DNA of 64,000 nt from Pelagibacteraceae bacterium AG-359-E06 (GTDB lineage: Bacteria; Pseudomonadota; Alphaproteobacteria; Pelagibacterales; Pelagibacteraceae). This document shows, piece by piece, positions 9,360-19,331 of this stretch. The stretch lies in contig QCET01000001.1 of the NCBI GenBank assembly GCA_003280495.1, forward strand, positions 1 to 64,000, written 5' to 3'. Positions within the stretch are counted from its first letter, which is position 1. Each line of letters starts with the position of its first letter. The translations under genes were made by a program, and so were the position numbers. A model generated the notes under the pieces. It ran no database searches. It saw only the letters and a program-made list of their open reading frames with translations, and was not told the origin of the DNA.

Positions 9360-11285
9360 ATGACGAGAATTATAGGAATAGATTTAGGTACAACGAATTC
9401 ATGTGTCGCTGTAATGGATGGGAAAGAAGCCAAAGTTATTGAAAATGTAGAGGGAGCAAGAACTACCCCTTCAGTTGTAGCATTTACTGATAATGAAAAA
9501 CTTGTTGGGATGTCTGCTAAAAGACAAGCTGTAACTAATCCAGAAAATACTTTGTACGCCGTAAAAAGACTAATTGGTAGAAAATTTGATGGGGCAGCAG
9601 TTAAGAAAGATATTGATAGCCTTCCATATAAAATTATAAAATCAGAAAATGGAGACGCTTGGGTAGAGGCTAAAAATAATAAATACTCACCAAGCCAAAT
9701 TTCAGCATTTGTACTTCAAAAAATGAAAGAAACTGCAGAAAAATATTTAGGTTCTGAAGTAAAAAAAGCAGTTATAACAGTTCCTGCTTACTTTAATGAC
9801 TCACAAAGACAAGCAACGAGAGATGCAGGAAAAATTGCAGGATTAGAAGTAGAAAGAATTATTAATGAACCAACCGCGGCTGCATTAGCATATGGTCTAG
9901 ACAAAAAAAAAGCTAAAACAGTTGCTGTTTATGATTTAGGTGGTGGAACATTTGATATATCTATACTTGAGCTTGGAGATGGTGTGTTCGAAGTTAAATC
10001 CACTAACGGTGATACAGCTTTAGGAGGTGAAGATTTTGATACAAAGATAGTAGATTATCTTGCTGATGAATTTAAAAAAGACAATGCGATTGATTTGAAA
10101 CAGGATAAGTTAGCTCTACAAAGATTGAAGGAAGCTGCTGAAAAAGCAAAAATTGAATTATCATCTTCTGCACAAACTGAAATTAATCTACCTTTTATTA
10201 CTGCAGATAAGTCGGGGCCAAAACATTTAACTCTAAAGCTAACTAGAGCTAAATTAGAGTCAATTGTCTCTGAGTTAATTGAAAAAACCATAGGTCCTTG
10301 CAAAACAGCTTTGAAAGACGCTGGTATGTCGGCTGGAGAAATTGGCGAGGTGATTCTTGTTGGTGGAATGACAAGAATGCCAAAGATCGTAGAAACTGTT
10401 AAAAACTTCTTTGGAAAAGAACCTAGTAAAAGTGTTAATCCAGATGAAGTGGTAGCCATGGGTGCAGCAATTCAAGCAGGTGTATTACAAGGCGATGTTA
10501 AAGATGTGTTATTGCTAGATGTAACTCCTCTGTCACTTGGAATAGAAACATTAGGTGGAGTGGTTACAAAACTAATAGAAAAAAATACGACTATACCAAC
10601 AAAAAAAAGCCAAGTATTCTCTACGGCTGAAAATAATCAACCAGCCGTATCTATCAGGGTATTTCAAGGTGAAAGAGAAATGGCGGCTGATAACAAGCTA
10701 CTTGGTAATTTTGAATTAACTGGAATACCGCCAGCACCAAGAGGAGTCCCTCAAATTGAAGTAACGTTTGATATAGACGCAAATGGAATTGTAAGTGTTT
10801 CAGCAAAAGACAAAGGAACTGGAAAAGAACAAAAAATTCAAATTCAGGCTTCAGGTGGACTATCTGACGAAGAAATCGAAAAAATGGTCAAAGACGCTGA
10901 GGCAAATAAAGAAGCTGACAAAAAGAAAAGAGAAGAAGTCGATGCAAAAAATCAAGCAGATTCATTAGTAGCCTCTACTGAGCAAAGTTTAAAAGAGCAT
11001 GGAACTAAAATTAGCAAAGAAGAGAAGGCAACTATTGAGAAAGACATTCAGGCATTAAAAGATGCTATTAAATCAGACAAAGTCGAGGATATTAAATCTA
11101 AAACCCAAACTTTGGTTCAGTCTTCAATGAAGCTTGGTGAAGCAATTTATAAGGAACAACAGGCAAAAAGTGGTAAGGCTGGAGCTAAACCTGAAGGTCA
11201 AACGACATCTGGAAACAATAAAAAAGATGATGTTGTAGACGCTGAATATGAAGAAGTAAAAGACGATAAAAAAGATAGCGCGTAA
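9360..11285 (+). CDS. dnaK: Chaperone DnaK (Hsp70)
   Basis: ATP-dependent Hsp70 chaperone. At 641 residues it is full length: the ATPase domain begins [16 protein letters not shown], continues with the [11 protein letters not shown] phosphate loop (about residue 195) and GGMTRMP (about 340). The substrate-binding domain starts after [14 protein letters not shown], and a helical lid leads to the acidic C-terminus ending in [11 protein letters not shown]. It has one of the few good ribosome-binding sites of the window (AAGGAG), fitting high expression. dnaJ follows after 24 bp in the same operon. Confidence 0.98.
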   Translation: MTRIIGIDLGTTNSCVAVMDGKEAKVIENVEGARTTPSVVAFTDNEKLVGMSAKRQAVTNPENTLYAVKRLIGRKFDGAAVKKDIDSLPYKIIKSENGDAWVEAKNNKYSPSQISAFVLQKMKETAEKYLGSEVKKAVITVPAYFNDSQRQATRDAGKIAGLEVERIINEPTAAALAYGLDKKKAKTVAVYDLGGGTFDISILELGDGVFEVKSTNGDTALGGEDFDTKIVDYLADEFKKDNAIDLKQDKLALQRLKEAAEKAKIELSSSAQTEINLPFITADKSGPKHLTLKLTRAKLESIVSELIEKTIGPCKTALKDAGMSAGEIGEVILVGGMTRMPKIVETVKNFFGKEPSKSVNPDEVVAMGAAIQAGVLQGDVKDVLLLDVTPLSLGIETLGGVVTKLIEKNTTIPTKKSQVFSTAENNQPAVSIRVFQGEREMAADNKLLGNFELTGIPPAPRGVPQIEVTFDIDANGIVSVSAKDKGTGKEQKIQIQASGGLSDEEIEKMVKDAEANKEADKKKREEVDAKNQADSLVASTEQSLKEHGTKISKEEKATIEKDIQALKDAIKSDKVEDIKSKTQTLVQSSMKLGEAIYKEQQAKSGKAGAKPEGQTTSGNNKKDDVVDAEYEEVKDDKKDSA

Positions 11286-11309
11286 ATTACTTAACGTTGA
11301 GGATCAAAA

Positions 11310-12449
11310 ATGGCTAAAGCCGATTATTATGAAACTTTAGGCGTTAGCAAAAGTGCTTCAAAAGACGAGATCAAATCAGCATACAGAAAATTAGCTATGA
11401 AATATCACCCTGATAGAAATCCAGGTGATAAAAGTGCTGAAATGAAGTTCAAAGAAGCTTCTGAGGCTTATCAAATCCTATCTGATCCACAAAAAAAAAG
11501 TAGTTATGATCAGTTTGGACATTCTGCTTTTCAAAATGCAGGAGGGGGTGGATTTAGTGATTTTGGTGGATTTGATTCCGATGCTTTTTCCGACATCTTT
11601 GATGACTTCTTTGGCGACTTTATGGGATCTAATAGAGGTCGTGGAAGAAAAGGATCGCGAGCTAACAGAGGATCAGATTTAAAAATAAATGTTCGTGTGA
11701 CCTTGGAGGAGGCTTACAGCGGAAAAAAATCAAGTTTTAATATAAGTTCTGCCGAGAAATGTGGTGAATGTTCAGGATCTGGAGCAGCTACAGGATCTAA
11801 GGCCATGTCATGTGGTACTTGCGATGGCTACGGTAAGGTAAGGTCAAGACAAGGCTTTTTTACAGTTCAACAAACCTGTCCAGATTGTAGAGGTGAAGGT
11901 GAAGTGATTAGCAAGCCCTGCAAAGATTGCAGAGGTGCAGGAATTGTGAAAACAAAAAAGACTTTATCTATCACTATACCTAAAGGTGTAGATGATGGAA
12001 CGAGGATTAGATTAGCTGGTAAAGGTGATGCTGGTTACAGAGGCGGAACTAATGGAGATCTGTATGTTTACATTAGTGTTGTAAAACACGATATTTTTCA
12101 GAGAGAAGAAGAAAATTTATATTTTGAACTTCCTATATCATTGGCTGATGCAAGTTTGGGAACTTCAATCGAAGTGCCAAGTATTGACGGGACAAAAGCA
12201 AATGTAAAAATACCAGCTGGTACACAATCAGGAAAACAGCTAAGATTAAAAAACAAAGGTATGCCAATGCTACGAAGCTCAGGTTTTGGAGATCTATATC
12301 TACAAATCAAAGTTGAAACTCCCATATCATTAAATAAAGAGCAAAAAGAATTACTTGAAAAATTTAGAAAATTGGAAGATTCTAAAAATAATCCTGAAAA
12401 TCAAAGTTTTTTCAAAAAAGCTAAAAAATTTTGGGAAAATATTAATTGA
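11310..12449 (+). CDS. dnaJ: Chaperone DnaJ (Hsp40)
   Basis: Stimulates DnaK ATP hydrolysis and delivers unfolded clients. The order of parts is complete: J domain with KYHPDRNPG (HPD about residues 33-35), a Gly/Phe-rich linker (about 72-105), and four zinc-binding CxxCxGxG-type repeats ([32 protein letters not shown], about 145-215). The C-terminal beta domains complete the 379 residues. The stop codon overlaps the dapB start by one base (TGATG), so dapB is probably translated by coupling. Confidence 0.98.
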   Translation: MAKADYYETLGVSKSASKDEIKSAYRKLAMKYHPDRNPGDKSAEMKFKEASEAYQILSDPQKKSSYDQFGHSAFQNAGGGGFSDFGGFDSDAFSDIFDDFFGDFMGSNRGRGRKGSRANRGSDLKINVRVTLEEAYSGKKSSFNISSAEKCGECSGSGAATGSKAMSCGTCDGYGKVRSRQGFFTVQQTCPDCRGEGEVISKPCKDCRGAGIVKTKKTLSITIPKGVDDGTRIRLAGKGDAGYRGGTNGDLYVYISVVKHDIFQREEENLYFELPISLADASLGTSIEVPSIDGTKANVKIPAGTQSGKQLRLKNKGMPMLRSSGFGDLYLQIKVETPISLNKEQKELLEKFRKLEDSKNNPENQSFFKKAKKFWENIN

Positions 12450-13225
12450 TGAAAAAAATTAAAGTTAGTATCAGTGGCGGTCTAGGTCGAATGGGTTCCT
12501 TATTAGTAAAGAGAGTAAAAAGAGAAAATTCAATTAAATTAGTAAGTGTCACAGAACAAAGAAAAATAAAAAGGGGAAATTTAGTTTATGAAAGAAATTC
12601 AATAGAGTCCCTTAGAAATTCAGATGTCATTATAGATTTCACTAGACCTAAGTGTACTATGGAAATTCTAAAAATTGCTGTAAAGCTTAAAAAAAAAATT
12701 ATAATTGGCACAACAGGATTTTCTGCTACTCAAAATAAAATGATTGCAAGAGCTGCTAAAAAAACAGCAATTTTAAAATCTGGTAATATGAGCTTGGGAA
12801 TAAATATAATGAAATTTTTGAGTAAAATATTATCAAATAAAATCATCAAAAAATTTCAAATTGAAATCCACGATGAACATCACAGGCATAAAGTTGATTA
12901 TCCCTCTGGAACTGCTTTAATGTTAGGAGAGTCGATTTCTGAAGGAAGAAATTCGAATTTGAGAAAATTAAGAGGTAAAATATTCCTTAATAAAAAAGGA
13001 AAAGTAACTAGAAACAAGATAAACTTTTTTATTAGAAGAATAGGAAATGCTCGAGGAATACATTCGGTAATATTTAGAACACCCCAAGAAATTATTGAAA
13101 TTAAACATACTGCTAAAACTCGAGATATATTTGTCGACGGAGCTATAGATGCTGTTAAATGGATATCAAAAAAAAGAAGTGGTTTGTACAACATGTACGA
13201 TGTGCTAAAAATTCGTGATCAATAA
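12449..13225 (+). CDS. dapB: 4-hydroxy-tetrahydrodipicolinate reductase
   Basis: NAD(P)H-dependent step of the diaminopimelate/lysine pathway. The Rossmann motif reads GGLGRMG near residue 10. GTTGF and the catalytic HHRHKVDYPSGTA region (about 138-152) are present. The 258 residues are slightly shorter than E. coli DapB (273). I chose the ATG at 12449 over an upstream TTG at 12446 because ATG overlaps the dnaJ stop in the typical TGATG coupling. A dnaJ-dapB order is common in alphaproteobacteria. Lysine/arginine content is unusually high, as in several proteins here. Confidence 0.94.
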   Translation: MKKIKVSISGGLGRMGSLLVKRVKRENSIKLVSVTEQRKIKRGNLVYERNSIESLRNSDVIIDFTRPKCTMEILKIAVKLKKKIIIGTTGFSATQNKMIARAAKKTAILKSGNMSLGINIMKFLSKILSNKIIKKFQIEIHDEHHRHKVDYPSGTALMLGESISEGRNSNLRKLRGKIFLNKKGKVTRNKINFFIRRIGNARGIHSVIFRTPQEIIEIKHTAKTRDIFVDGAIDAVKWISKKRSGLYNMYDVLKIRDQ

Positions 13226-13880
13226 GTCTGAAAAAATTAAACGAGCAAAAGTAATACAAAAAATTTTAAATAAAATTTATCCTCAAACACCATCACCATT
13301 GGATCACAAGGATAATTTTACACTACTAATATCGGTACTCTTGTCAGCTCAATGCACAGATGTAAATGTAAATAATGTAACTAAAGATATTTATCCAATA
13401 TATAACAAGCCAGTACATTTTGTGAAACTTGGAAGGAAAAAAATTGAAAAATTAATTAAAAAAATTGGATTATTTAGAAATAAATCTAAAAGTGTTTATT
13501 TACTATCTAAAATACTTCTCGAGAAATATAATGGACGAGTTCCTAACACTTTTGAAAAGCTTGAAGAATTACCAGGTGTTGGGCATAAAACAGCTAGTGT
13601 AGTCATGTCTCAGGGTTTTGGATTTCCAGCATTTCCAGTAGATACACATATACATCGATTAGCGCAAAGATGGAGATTAACGAGTGGAAAAAATGTAGTT
13701 CAAACTGAGAATGATCTAAAAGAGTTATTCCCGAAAGGAAGCTGGAATAAATTACATTTGCAAATTATTTTTTATGGGAGAGAGTATTGTACTGCAAGAG
13801 GATGTAATGGCCTAATATGTAAAATTTGCAAATTAGTTAACGCTGACAGAAAAAAAGCCGTAAAATTTAAAAAAGCTTAA
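13215..13880 (+). CDS. nth: Endonuclease III (DNA glycosylase/AP lyase)
   Basis: Base-excision repair enzyme that removes oxidised pyrimidines. The helix-hairpin-helix ELPGVGHKTA (about residues 117-127) contains the catalytic Lys125, and PVDTH contains catalytic Asp143. Four C-terminal cysteines (192, 197, 202, 205) can hold the Fe-S cluster, but their spacing (C-x4-C-x4-C-x2-C) is not that of E. coli Nth (C-x6-C-x2-C-x5-C). The GTG start at 13215 overlaps dapB by 11 bp. It is followed by another DNA-damage gene, the SRAP protein. Confidence 0.93.
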   Translation: MINKSEKIKRAKVIQKILNKIYPQTPSPLDHKDNFTLLISVLLSAQCTDVNVNNVTKDIYPIYNKPVHFVKLGRKKIEKLIKKIGLFRNKSKSVYLLSKILLEKYNGRVPNTFEKLEELPGVGHKTASVVMSQGFGFPAFPVDTHIHRLAQRWRLTSGKNVVQTENDLKELFPKGSWNKLHLQIIFYGREYCTARGCNGLICKICKLVNADRKKAVKFKKA

Positions 13881-13931
13881 CTATAATTTTTGCTTTTTCA
13901 TTAAAAAATTGATTTAATAACAAAAGATATT

Positions 13932-14567
13932 ATGTGTGGTAGATACGTTATTAGAAAACCTGTTACTAGTACAAACAAAATAGTTCATAAAAATGAGGGT
14001 GTGGATGATAATGAAAATTTTAATGCCTATCCAACCTCACTTCTTCCAATAATAAAAGCGAATGAAAATGAAATAATATTAACAAATTTTATTTGGGGTT
14101 TGGTACCTAGCTGGTCTAAAAAAATGTCGGATTTTAAACCTTTAAATAATGCGCGATTAGAAACGGTTACAGAAAAAATAACTTTTAAAAATTTACTAAA
14201 TAAAAATAGATGTGTAATACCTGCCAGTGGATATTATGAATGGAAAAAAGATGAAAATAATAAAAAGACACCTCAATACATTTACAAAAAAGATAATACA
14301 AATCTTTATTTTGCAGGTCTATATCAAAAAAACGAAAATCTAGAGTTCACAATAATTACCCAGGAAGCATCAAGTGAGTTGAAAAATATTCATTCAAGAA
14401 TGCCTGTTGTGCTTGAAGAAAAAGATATATTAAAATATTTGAATATTAAAACTGATTTTTTGACCATGATAAATAACATTGAGCCGCCAAATCTTGGCTT
14501 TCACCCAGTATCAAAAGATGTAAATAATCCCGATAACAATAGAGAAAATTTAATAGATCAAATTTGA
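13932..14567 (+). CDS. SRAP-domain protein (YedK/HMCES family)
   Basis: Forms a protective covalent crosslink with abasic sites in single-stranded DNA. The protein starts MCGRY, where Cys2 becomes the N-terminal catalytic residue after Met removal. It carries the family motifs NNARLET (about 77), CVIPASGYYEW (about 95-105, with the active-site Glu) and HSRMPVVL (about 155). Its 211 residues are typical. Nth and SRAP act on the same kind of lesion, so the neighbourhood is functionally sensible. The stop overlaps the next start by one base. Confidence 0.93.
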   Translation: MCGRYVIRKPVTSTNKIVHKNEGVDDNENFNAYPTSLLPIIKANENEIILTNFIWGLVPSWSKKMSDFKPLNNARLETVTEKITFKNLLNKNRCVIPASGYYEWKKDENNKKTPQYIYKKDNTNLYFAGLYQKNENLEFTIITQEASSELKNIHSRMPVVLEEKDILKYLNIKTDFLTMINNIEPPNLGFHPVSKDVNNPDNNRENLIDQI

Positions 14568-15499
14568 TGCACAAAGTAGTCGGAATAGGAAATGCAATAA
14601 TAGATTTAATTTGTAAAGTCTCAGACGATTTTCTATTCCAAAATAAATTAGAAAAAAGCACAATGAAACTCATTTCAGACATTGAGCTAAAAAATATTTT
14701 AAGAAACCTAAAAATTGAGCAATCCATAGCTGGTGGTTCAGTTGCAAATTCAATAGTTGGTCTTTCTCACCTTAAAAATGATGTTGCATTTATTGGCAAA
14801 ATTAATGACGATACATTTGGTAAAATGTATGAAGAAAGTCTAATTTTAAAAGATGTGAATTATTATTATGAGAAAAAAAGAGGGGAATTTCCAACTGGGG
14901 TTTGTGTTGTATTAATAACTCCTGATGCAGAACGTACAATGTGTACACATCTTGGTATAGCGGGCAAAATTAATGAAAAAGATATAGATGAAAAAGCAAT
15001 TAAGAATTCTGAGATTACATTTTTAGAAGGTTATCTTTGGGATAAAGGTGATCCAAAAAAAGCATTTGATAAAGCCATTTCACTTTCAAATAAATCTGCA
15101 ATTTCATTATCAGATAAATTTTGTGTTGATAGACACAAAACTAATTTTTTGGAATTGGTTAAAAATAAACTAGATATAATATTTGCTAATGAACAAGAAA
15201 TTATGTCATTAATCGATGCAAAGTCTTTTGACGATGTCATAGAATTTGGTAAAAGTTTAAACAAAATCTTAGTAATAACCCGTGGTGAAAAGGGGAGTCT
15301 ATCAATTAATAATGGAAATTTGTATGAGTGTGATAGTAAAAAGAATATCAAAGTAAAAGATCTTACTGGTGCAGGAGATTTATTTGCAGCTGGCTATCTT
15401 CATGGTTTTATAAACAAGTGTGAAGAAAAATCGTGTCTAGAAAAAGGTAATGAATTGGCATCAATAATTATACAAAAAATTGGAGCTAGATTAATTTAA
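14567..15499 (+). CDS. PfkB-family carbohydrate/nucleoside kinase (adenosine-kinase-like)
   Basis: Ribokinase-fold kinase of 310 residues. GGSVANSIVG (about 50) is the substrate-binding signature, and LTGAGDLFAAGYLHG (about 267-281) contains the anion hole and catalytic Asp. Best resemblance is to the alphaproteobacterial adenosine-kinase-like PfkB group (VGIGNAIIDL opening), often annotated as adenosine kinase or sugar kinase. The substrate cannot be fixed from sequence alone. ATG at 14567 is chosen over a TTG three bases upstream because of the one-base overlap with the SRAP stop. Confidence 0.85.
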   Translation: MHKVVGIGNAIIDLICKVSDDFLFQNKLEKSTMKLISDIELKNILRNLKIEQSIAGGSVANSIVGLSHLKNDVAFIGKINDDTFGKMYEESLILKDVNYYYEKKRGEFPTGVCVVLITPDAERTMCTHLGIAGKINEKDIDEKAIKNSEITFLEGYLWDKGDPKKAFDKAISLSNKSAISLSDKFCVDRHKTNFLELVKNKLDIIFANEQEIMSLIDAKSFDDVIEFGKSLNKILVITRGEKGSLSINNGNLYECDSKKNIKVKDLTGAGDLFAAGYLHGFINKCEEKSCLEKGNELASIIIQKIGARLI

Positions 15500-15521
15500 T
15501 ATTTTGAATTAAAATCCAATA

Positions 15522-16535
15522 GTGTCCAAAAAGAAAAATAAACTAATTTTTTTAGGCGTTGGAAGCTTATCTGTAGTTGCTCTATTAATAATTTTCCTAA
15601 CTACAAATCAATCTCATTTCAAAGAAGGCGATAATGTTAATATTAATAAATTTCTTAAAATAGATAGTACAAAATATAAATTCAGTGATTACAGTAAAAT
15701 TATCGGGCAAAATGTAGTGCCTTGGGATAATAGAAAAGCTAGTCTACCTAAAGATATGACAGATGTTAAATCAATTAATGTCTTTTATAAAAAAAAACCT
15801 GCTAAAATTTTAGTATACAAAGTTAAAAATACAGATGATATTGTAATTCGTCTCACAGTCGGTGTTATTGGTAAAAAAAATCTAAATCTAAGATGTGATG
15901 AGTTTCTAGCAACTATGCCTTCAAATTTTTTTAAATCTGAAAATATAAAAAGAGACGCTCCTGATTTTAGTGTAATGAAAATGATTTTCTATACCTTCTC
16001 AAAAGATTTTAAAAATAGAAGAGTTACTGGCAGGTGTATATCTAGTAAAGGAAGAATGGATATTTCTGAGCAACCTGGCTATTCATTTATTAATATATCC
16101 AAAAAAAATGTTTCGTGGGCAAAGAGTGTTACTCCAAAAAAACTTATCACATGCAGATACACTAGGATGGAGGATAAGGGAAGATTTAAAAAAGAGTACA
16201 GCTTTTTAAAAAAAAGTAAAGGAGCTAAGTTTTTTGATGATGTAAAAGAGATTAAATTTTATATAGATGAGACATTAAAAAAACTTACATTTTATGAAAA
16301 TGATCTTTACGCCGGTAAAACCATTAGGTTCGATCAAAACTTTATAGAAGTTGAAAGAGTAAACAAAAAACAAAGATCAACAAGACTCTATAAGATTGAC
16401 AGAATTACGGGTGAAATAATTATGATTTACTCAGGTTCAAATAATGATGCAGGTAAATGGTATATAAATAATAATTTTAGATGGGTTTATAGTGGAAATT
16501 GCAATTCACTAAGCACAACTAAAAGAAAATTTTAA
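15522..16535 (+). CDS. Unknown membrane-anchored protein
   Basis: I do not recognise this 337-residue protein. It starts with GTG, has a basic N-terminus and one hydrophobic segment (about residues 8-27), and is then soluble and lysine-rich, so it is probably anchored in the inner membrane with a periplasmic body. Four cysteines (one about residue 127, three later) could form disulfides. No catalytic motif is visible. It lies 22 bp after the PfkB kinase and 85 bp before the sugar-phosphate cyclase on the same strand. The C-terminal third (DAGKWYINNNFRW) looks beta-rich. No function is proposed. Confidence 0.8.
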   Translation: MSKKKNKLIFLGVGSLSVVALLIIFLTTNQSHFKEGDNVNINKFLKIDSTKYKFSDYSKIIGQNVVPWDNRKASLPKDMTDVKSINVFYKKKPAKILVYKVKNTDDIVIRLTVGVIGKKNLNLRCDEFLATMPSNFFKSENIKRDAPDFSVMKMIFYTFSKDFKNRRVTGRCISSKGRMDISEQPGYSFINISKKNVSWAKSVTPKKLITCRYTRMEDKGRFKKEYSFLKKSKGAKFFDDVKEIKFYIDETLKKLTFYENDLYAGKTIRFDQNFIEVERVNKKQRSTRLYKIDRITGEIIMIYSGSNNDAGKWYINNNFRWVYSGNCNSLSTTKRKF

Positions 16536-16620
16536 TATTTTATATAATTTACACATATTTTGTTAAAACTAGGACAATCTATCTTTTGAAATAAGTTAAA
16601 TTTCTTTATAGAAAGCCATC

Positions 16621-18372
16621 GTGATTAAAATAGTTAATGAAATTAAGCAATTCGTAAAAGAATTTGACTATTCTTTATTGGATCCAAACCTAGAAGATAA
16701 GGGTCTTTACAAAGTAATTGAAAACTCGAATTTTTTAGATTTCCTGAAAACTATAACCGAGATTGATGTTTACTCACAAGATATTGCTGAAGAATTTAAA
16801 AATGAAGACGCTGTCACTGGATTATCAAGTATTAAAATTTTAAAATCAGCTCTAAATCACAAATCGTATTTTTTTCTACAAAATCTTTCAGATTTAATCT
16901 TTTCTTTTGATGAAGATAAAGGTGCTATTTGGAGTGATTTTGCTGAAAATGTTAAAGAGATTGATCTTGCTGATACAAAAGTTTTAGATTTAGGATTAAA
17001 ATCAAAAGCTAAATCAGATTATGCTGACCTAAGAGATATTTATGAAAAGAAAAACCCACATGCTCTTTATCCAACATCAAGTTACCGTGAAAGCTACGGA
17101 TACACTCTAAGTACAAAAAATTACCAGCACATTGAAGCTGTGATGGGTCTTAAAACATTTACAACTTTAAAAGTTCAACATAATACATTAGATCCAGATG
17201 TTCCTTTGCTGAGAGATATTTACAAGTCTTTAAAAAGGTGTGTATGTTTGGTTGATCAAAATGTTGAAGATAATTTTGGTGATAAAATTACAGACTATTT
17301 TGCTCACCATGGCATCAAATTGGAAAAACTTGTTTATAGAGCTATGGAGATTGATAAATCTTATGAAAATGTTGGAAAAATTTTAGGAGATTTCAAACAG
17401 CTTGGAGTTTCTAGAAATGAACCTGTTTTAATTATGGGTGGAGGTGTTTTAGCAGATATTGGGGGCTTTGCATGTGCATTGTACCACAGAAATACTCCTT
17501 ACGTTATGCTTGCAACATCAATTGTATCTGGAATCGATGCAGGTCCTTCTCCAAGAACATGTTGCGATGGGCATGGATATAAGAATCTTTTTGGTGCTTA
17601 TCATACTCCTATTCTATGTATCACCGATAAATCTTTTTTTAAAACTTTAGAACCAGGATGGTTAAGACACGGTGTGGCTGAAATTATTAAAATGGCTGTT
17701 GTAAAAGATATTGAATTATTTGAAGCTCTCGAAGAAATCGGAACGGACCTTTTAACATCAAAATTTGGTACCTCAAATTGTATTAAGGGAGATGAAATAG
17801 ATAAAGGGTCTGATAAAATTTTAGGCCTCGCATTGAAAAGCTATGTAGCATCAGAATATGATAATTTATATGAAACACATCAATGCAGACCGCATGCTTA
17901 TGGTCATACTTGGTCACCCGGATTTGAAATTAAAGCAGGACTATTACACGGTCATGCTGTATCTGTTGGAATGGGATTAGGAGCATATTTTAGTTACATA
18001 AATAAATGGATATCGTCTGACCAAATGCATAGAATTTTTAAATTAATTAGTAAATTTGAATTAAGTTTGTGGCACGACATATTACTTGATGATGAATGTG
18101 TATGGGGTTCTCAAGTTAAGATGGTTCAAAAAAGAGGTGGTAACTTGTCTGCTCCACTGCCCAAAGGTGAAATTGGAAAATGCGGATATTTAAATGAAAT
18201 GTCAAAACAAAATTTATTCAAATATATAAGAGAATATCAAGCCATCGTTGCCAAATATCCCAGACAAGGAAAAGGGATTGAGCCTTTATGCTCCGATGTT
18301 GGACTAGAGGATCCAGGAACAGTTTATAGAAATAACGAAGAGAAAGTTATAGAAAAAACCAATCTTAACTAA
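16621..18372 (+). CDS. Divergent sugar-phosphate cyclase (DHQ synthase/C7-cyclitol synthase superfamily) with N-terminal extension
   Basis: NAD-dependent, metal-dependent cyclase fold of the 3-dehydroquinate synthase superfamily, which also includes sedoheptulose-7-phosphate cyclases making C7 cyclitols. Visible are the NAD loop MGGGVLADIGG (272-282), D306, K321-N322, GVAEIIK (E354, K357) and metal-site histidines H429 and H443. By ungapped alignment to DHQ synthase the active-site Lys152 equivalent is Arg312, in an unusual GPSPRT motif (308-313). The Asn268 and His275 equivalents are Ala426 and Pro433. These changes argue against an ordinary AroB. Residues 1 to about 165 are an extension I cannot assign, making it 583 residues against the usual 350-420. 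The GTG start at 16621 is the first in frame. The stop overlaps the next gene's ATG by one base. Confidence 0.8.
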   Translation: MIKIVNEIKQFVKEFDYSLLDPNLEDKGLYKVIENSNFLDFLKTITEIDVYSQDIAEEFKNEDAVTGLSSIKILKSALNHKSYFFLQNLSDLIFSFDEDKGAIWSDFAENVKEIDLADTKVLDLGLKSKAKSDYADLRDIYEKKNPHALYPTSSYRESYGYTLSTKNYQHIEAVMGLKTFTTLKVQHNTLDPDVPLLRDIYKSLKRCVCLVDQNVEDNFGDKITDYFAHHGIKLEKLVYRAMEIDKSYENVGKILGDFKQLGVSRNEPVLIMGGGVLADIGGFACALYHRNTPYVMLATSIVSGIDAGPSPRTCCDGHGYKNLFGAYHTPILCITDKSFFKTLEPGWLRHGVAEIIKMAVVKDIELFEALEEIGTDLLTSKFGTSNCIKGDEIDKGSDKILGLALKSYVASEYDNLYETHQCRPHAYGHTWSPGFEIKAGLLHGHAVSVGMGLGAYFSYINKWISSDQMHRIFKLISKFELSLWHDILLDDECVWGSQVKMVQKRGGNLSAPLPKGEIGKCGYLNEMSKQNLFKYIREYQAIVAKYPRQGKGIEPLCSDVGLEDPGTVYRNNEEKVIEKTNLN

Positions 18373-19331
18373 TGTTAGAAATTGTCATCCCGTTATTCAA
18401 AGTTAATTGGATAACTAAAGCAGTTTTAGAAAGTTTAAATCTTCATTATAGCCCGAGAAAAATTCATATCATTTCTGTCAAAAAAGAGATTGAAACTATC
18501 GAAATGTTAGACTTGGATTTGCCTATTGAATGTCACAATGAAGATAATTTTTTTTTAAAAAAATATAATGTTACTAAAGAGAATCTATTACAAAATCTAA
18601 CTATAAAAAATGATTTGTATTCAAAAGGCTGGTTCTACCAGCAGTGCTTAAAGATTGGGGCCAACGATATTATTAAACTTCCTGATAAATTTATGGTGTG
18701 GGATGCAGATATGTTGCCAGTAAACCCTTGGCCAGTTTCTGATAACAAGTTTGCATTATTGCAAGACAATTCGGGTGGTAATCCAGAAATAGTTAAAAAA
18801 TGGGAAATATGGATAAAAGAAGTTTTAAACGTGGATCCAGTAATAAATTCTAAATCTACTTTTACCTGTCATCATATGATCTTAAATCAAGTTCATTTAG
18901 AGAGTTTTAAAAAACAAATACAAAAGCATTATAAATCAGATGAAAGCTGGCTTAAATTATTAATTAAATCATTTAATGATTATGAAACTTTTAGTGAATA
19001 TTGGGCTTATACATCTTGGGTAAATAAGAAAGCTAAAGATGATTTAAAATATTTTGAGTATGAAGATTACGGAGAAACTCATGAAAGATTCTTTGATGAT
19101 GGGACGGGATTATTTTCGTCTAAACTTAAAAAGCATTTAAAAATTAAAAACGATGAAGTTTTTTATCCATCTTATTCACAAGTCAAAGATTTTATTAAAA
19201 CAACTTATAAAGATAAATTACCTTCAACATTGTCATTTGAGATGAGTAAAAGACATTTAAACAAGAAAGTTGAAACCGTACATATAGAAGAAAAAAGATC
19301 TGTGTGGAATCCAAGATTTAATAAAATTTAA
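18372..19331 (+). CDS. Glycosyltransferase-like protein (DUF6492 type)
   Basis: A 319-residue cytoplasmic protein beginning LEIVIPLFKVNW, like the first strand of a GT-A fold. It carries GWFYQQCLKI (about residues 79-88), a DxD-like VWDADMLPV (about 103-111) expected to bind metal and nucleotide-sugar, and TCHHMI (about 157). This order resembles the uncharacterised DUF6492 glycosyltransferase-like family. Its ATG shares one base with the cyclase stop (TAATG), so the two are translated together. A sugar transfer onto the cyclase product is the simplest inference, but donor and acceptor are unknown. It is convergent with thiV, overlapping by 4 bp. Confidence 0.7.
   Translation: MLEIVIPLFKVNWITKAVLESLNLHYSPRKIHIISVKKEIETIEMLDLDLPIECHNEDNFFLKKYNVTKENLLQNLTIKNDLYSKGWFYQQCLKIGANDIIKLPDKFMVWDADMLPVNPWPVSDNKFALLQDNSGGNPEIVKKWEIWIKEVLNVDPVINSKSTFTCHHMILNQVHLESFKKQIQKHYKSDESWLKLLIKSFNDYETFSEYWAYTSWVNKKAKDDLKYFEYEDYGETHERFFDDGTGLFSSKLKKHLKIKNDEVFYPSYSQVKDFIKTTYKDKLPSTLSFEMSKRHLNKKVETVHIEEKRSVWNPRFNKI

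Noticed and set aside
10055-10475. Overlapping minus-strand frames inside dnaK
   Set aside because: Antisense shadows of a highly conserved gene. No ribosome-binding site or family likeness.
13790-13880. Loss of the Fe-S cluster in endonuclease III because of odd Cys spacing
   Set aside because: Four cysteines are still present, and I recall similar CTARGC-type spacings in other bacterial Nth proteins, so it is more likely a subfamily feature.
14567-15499. PfkB kinase as a cyclitol kinase belonging to the sugar-phosphate cyclase system
   Set aside because: Known C7-cyclitol kinases belong to other kinase types, and this one looks like the adenosine-kinase-like PfkB group. It is coupled to the SRAP gene and separated from the cyclase by an unrelated gene.
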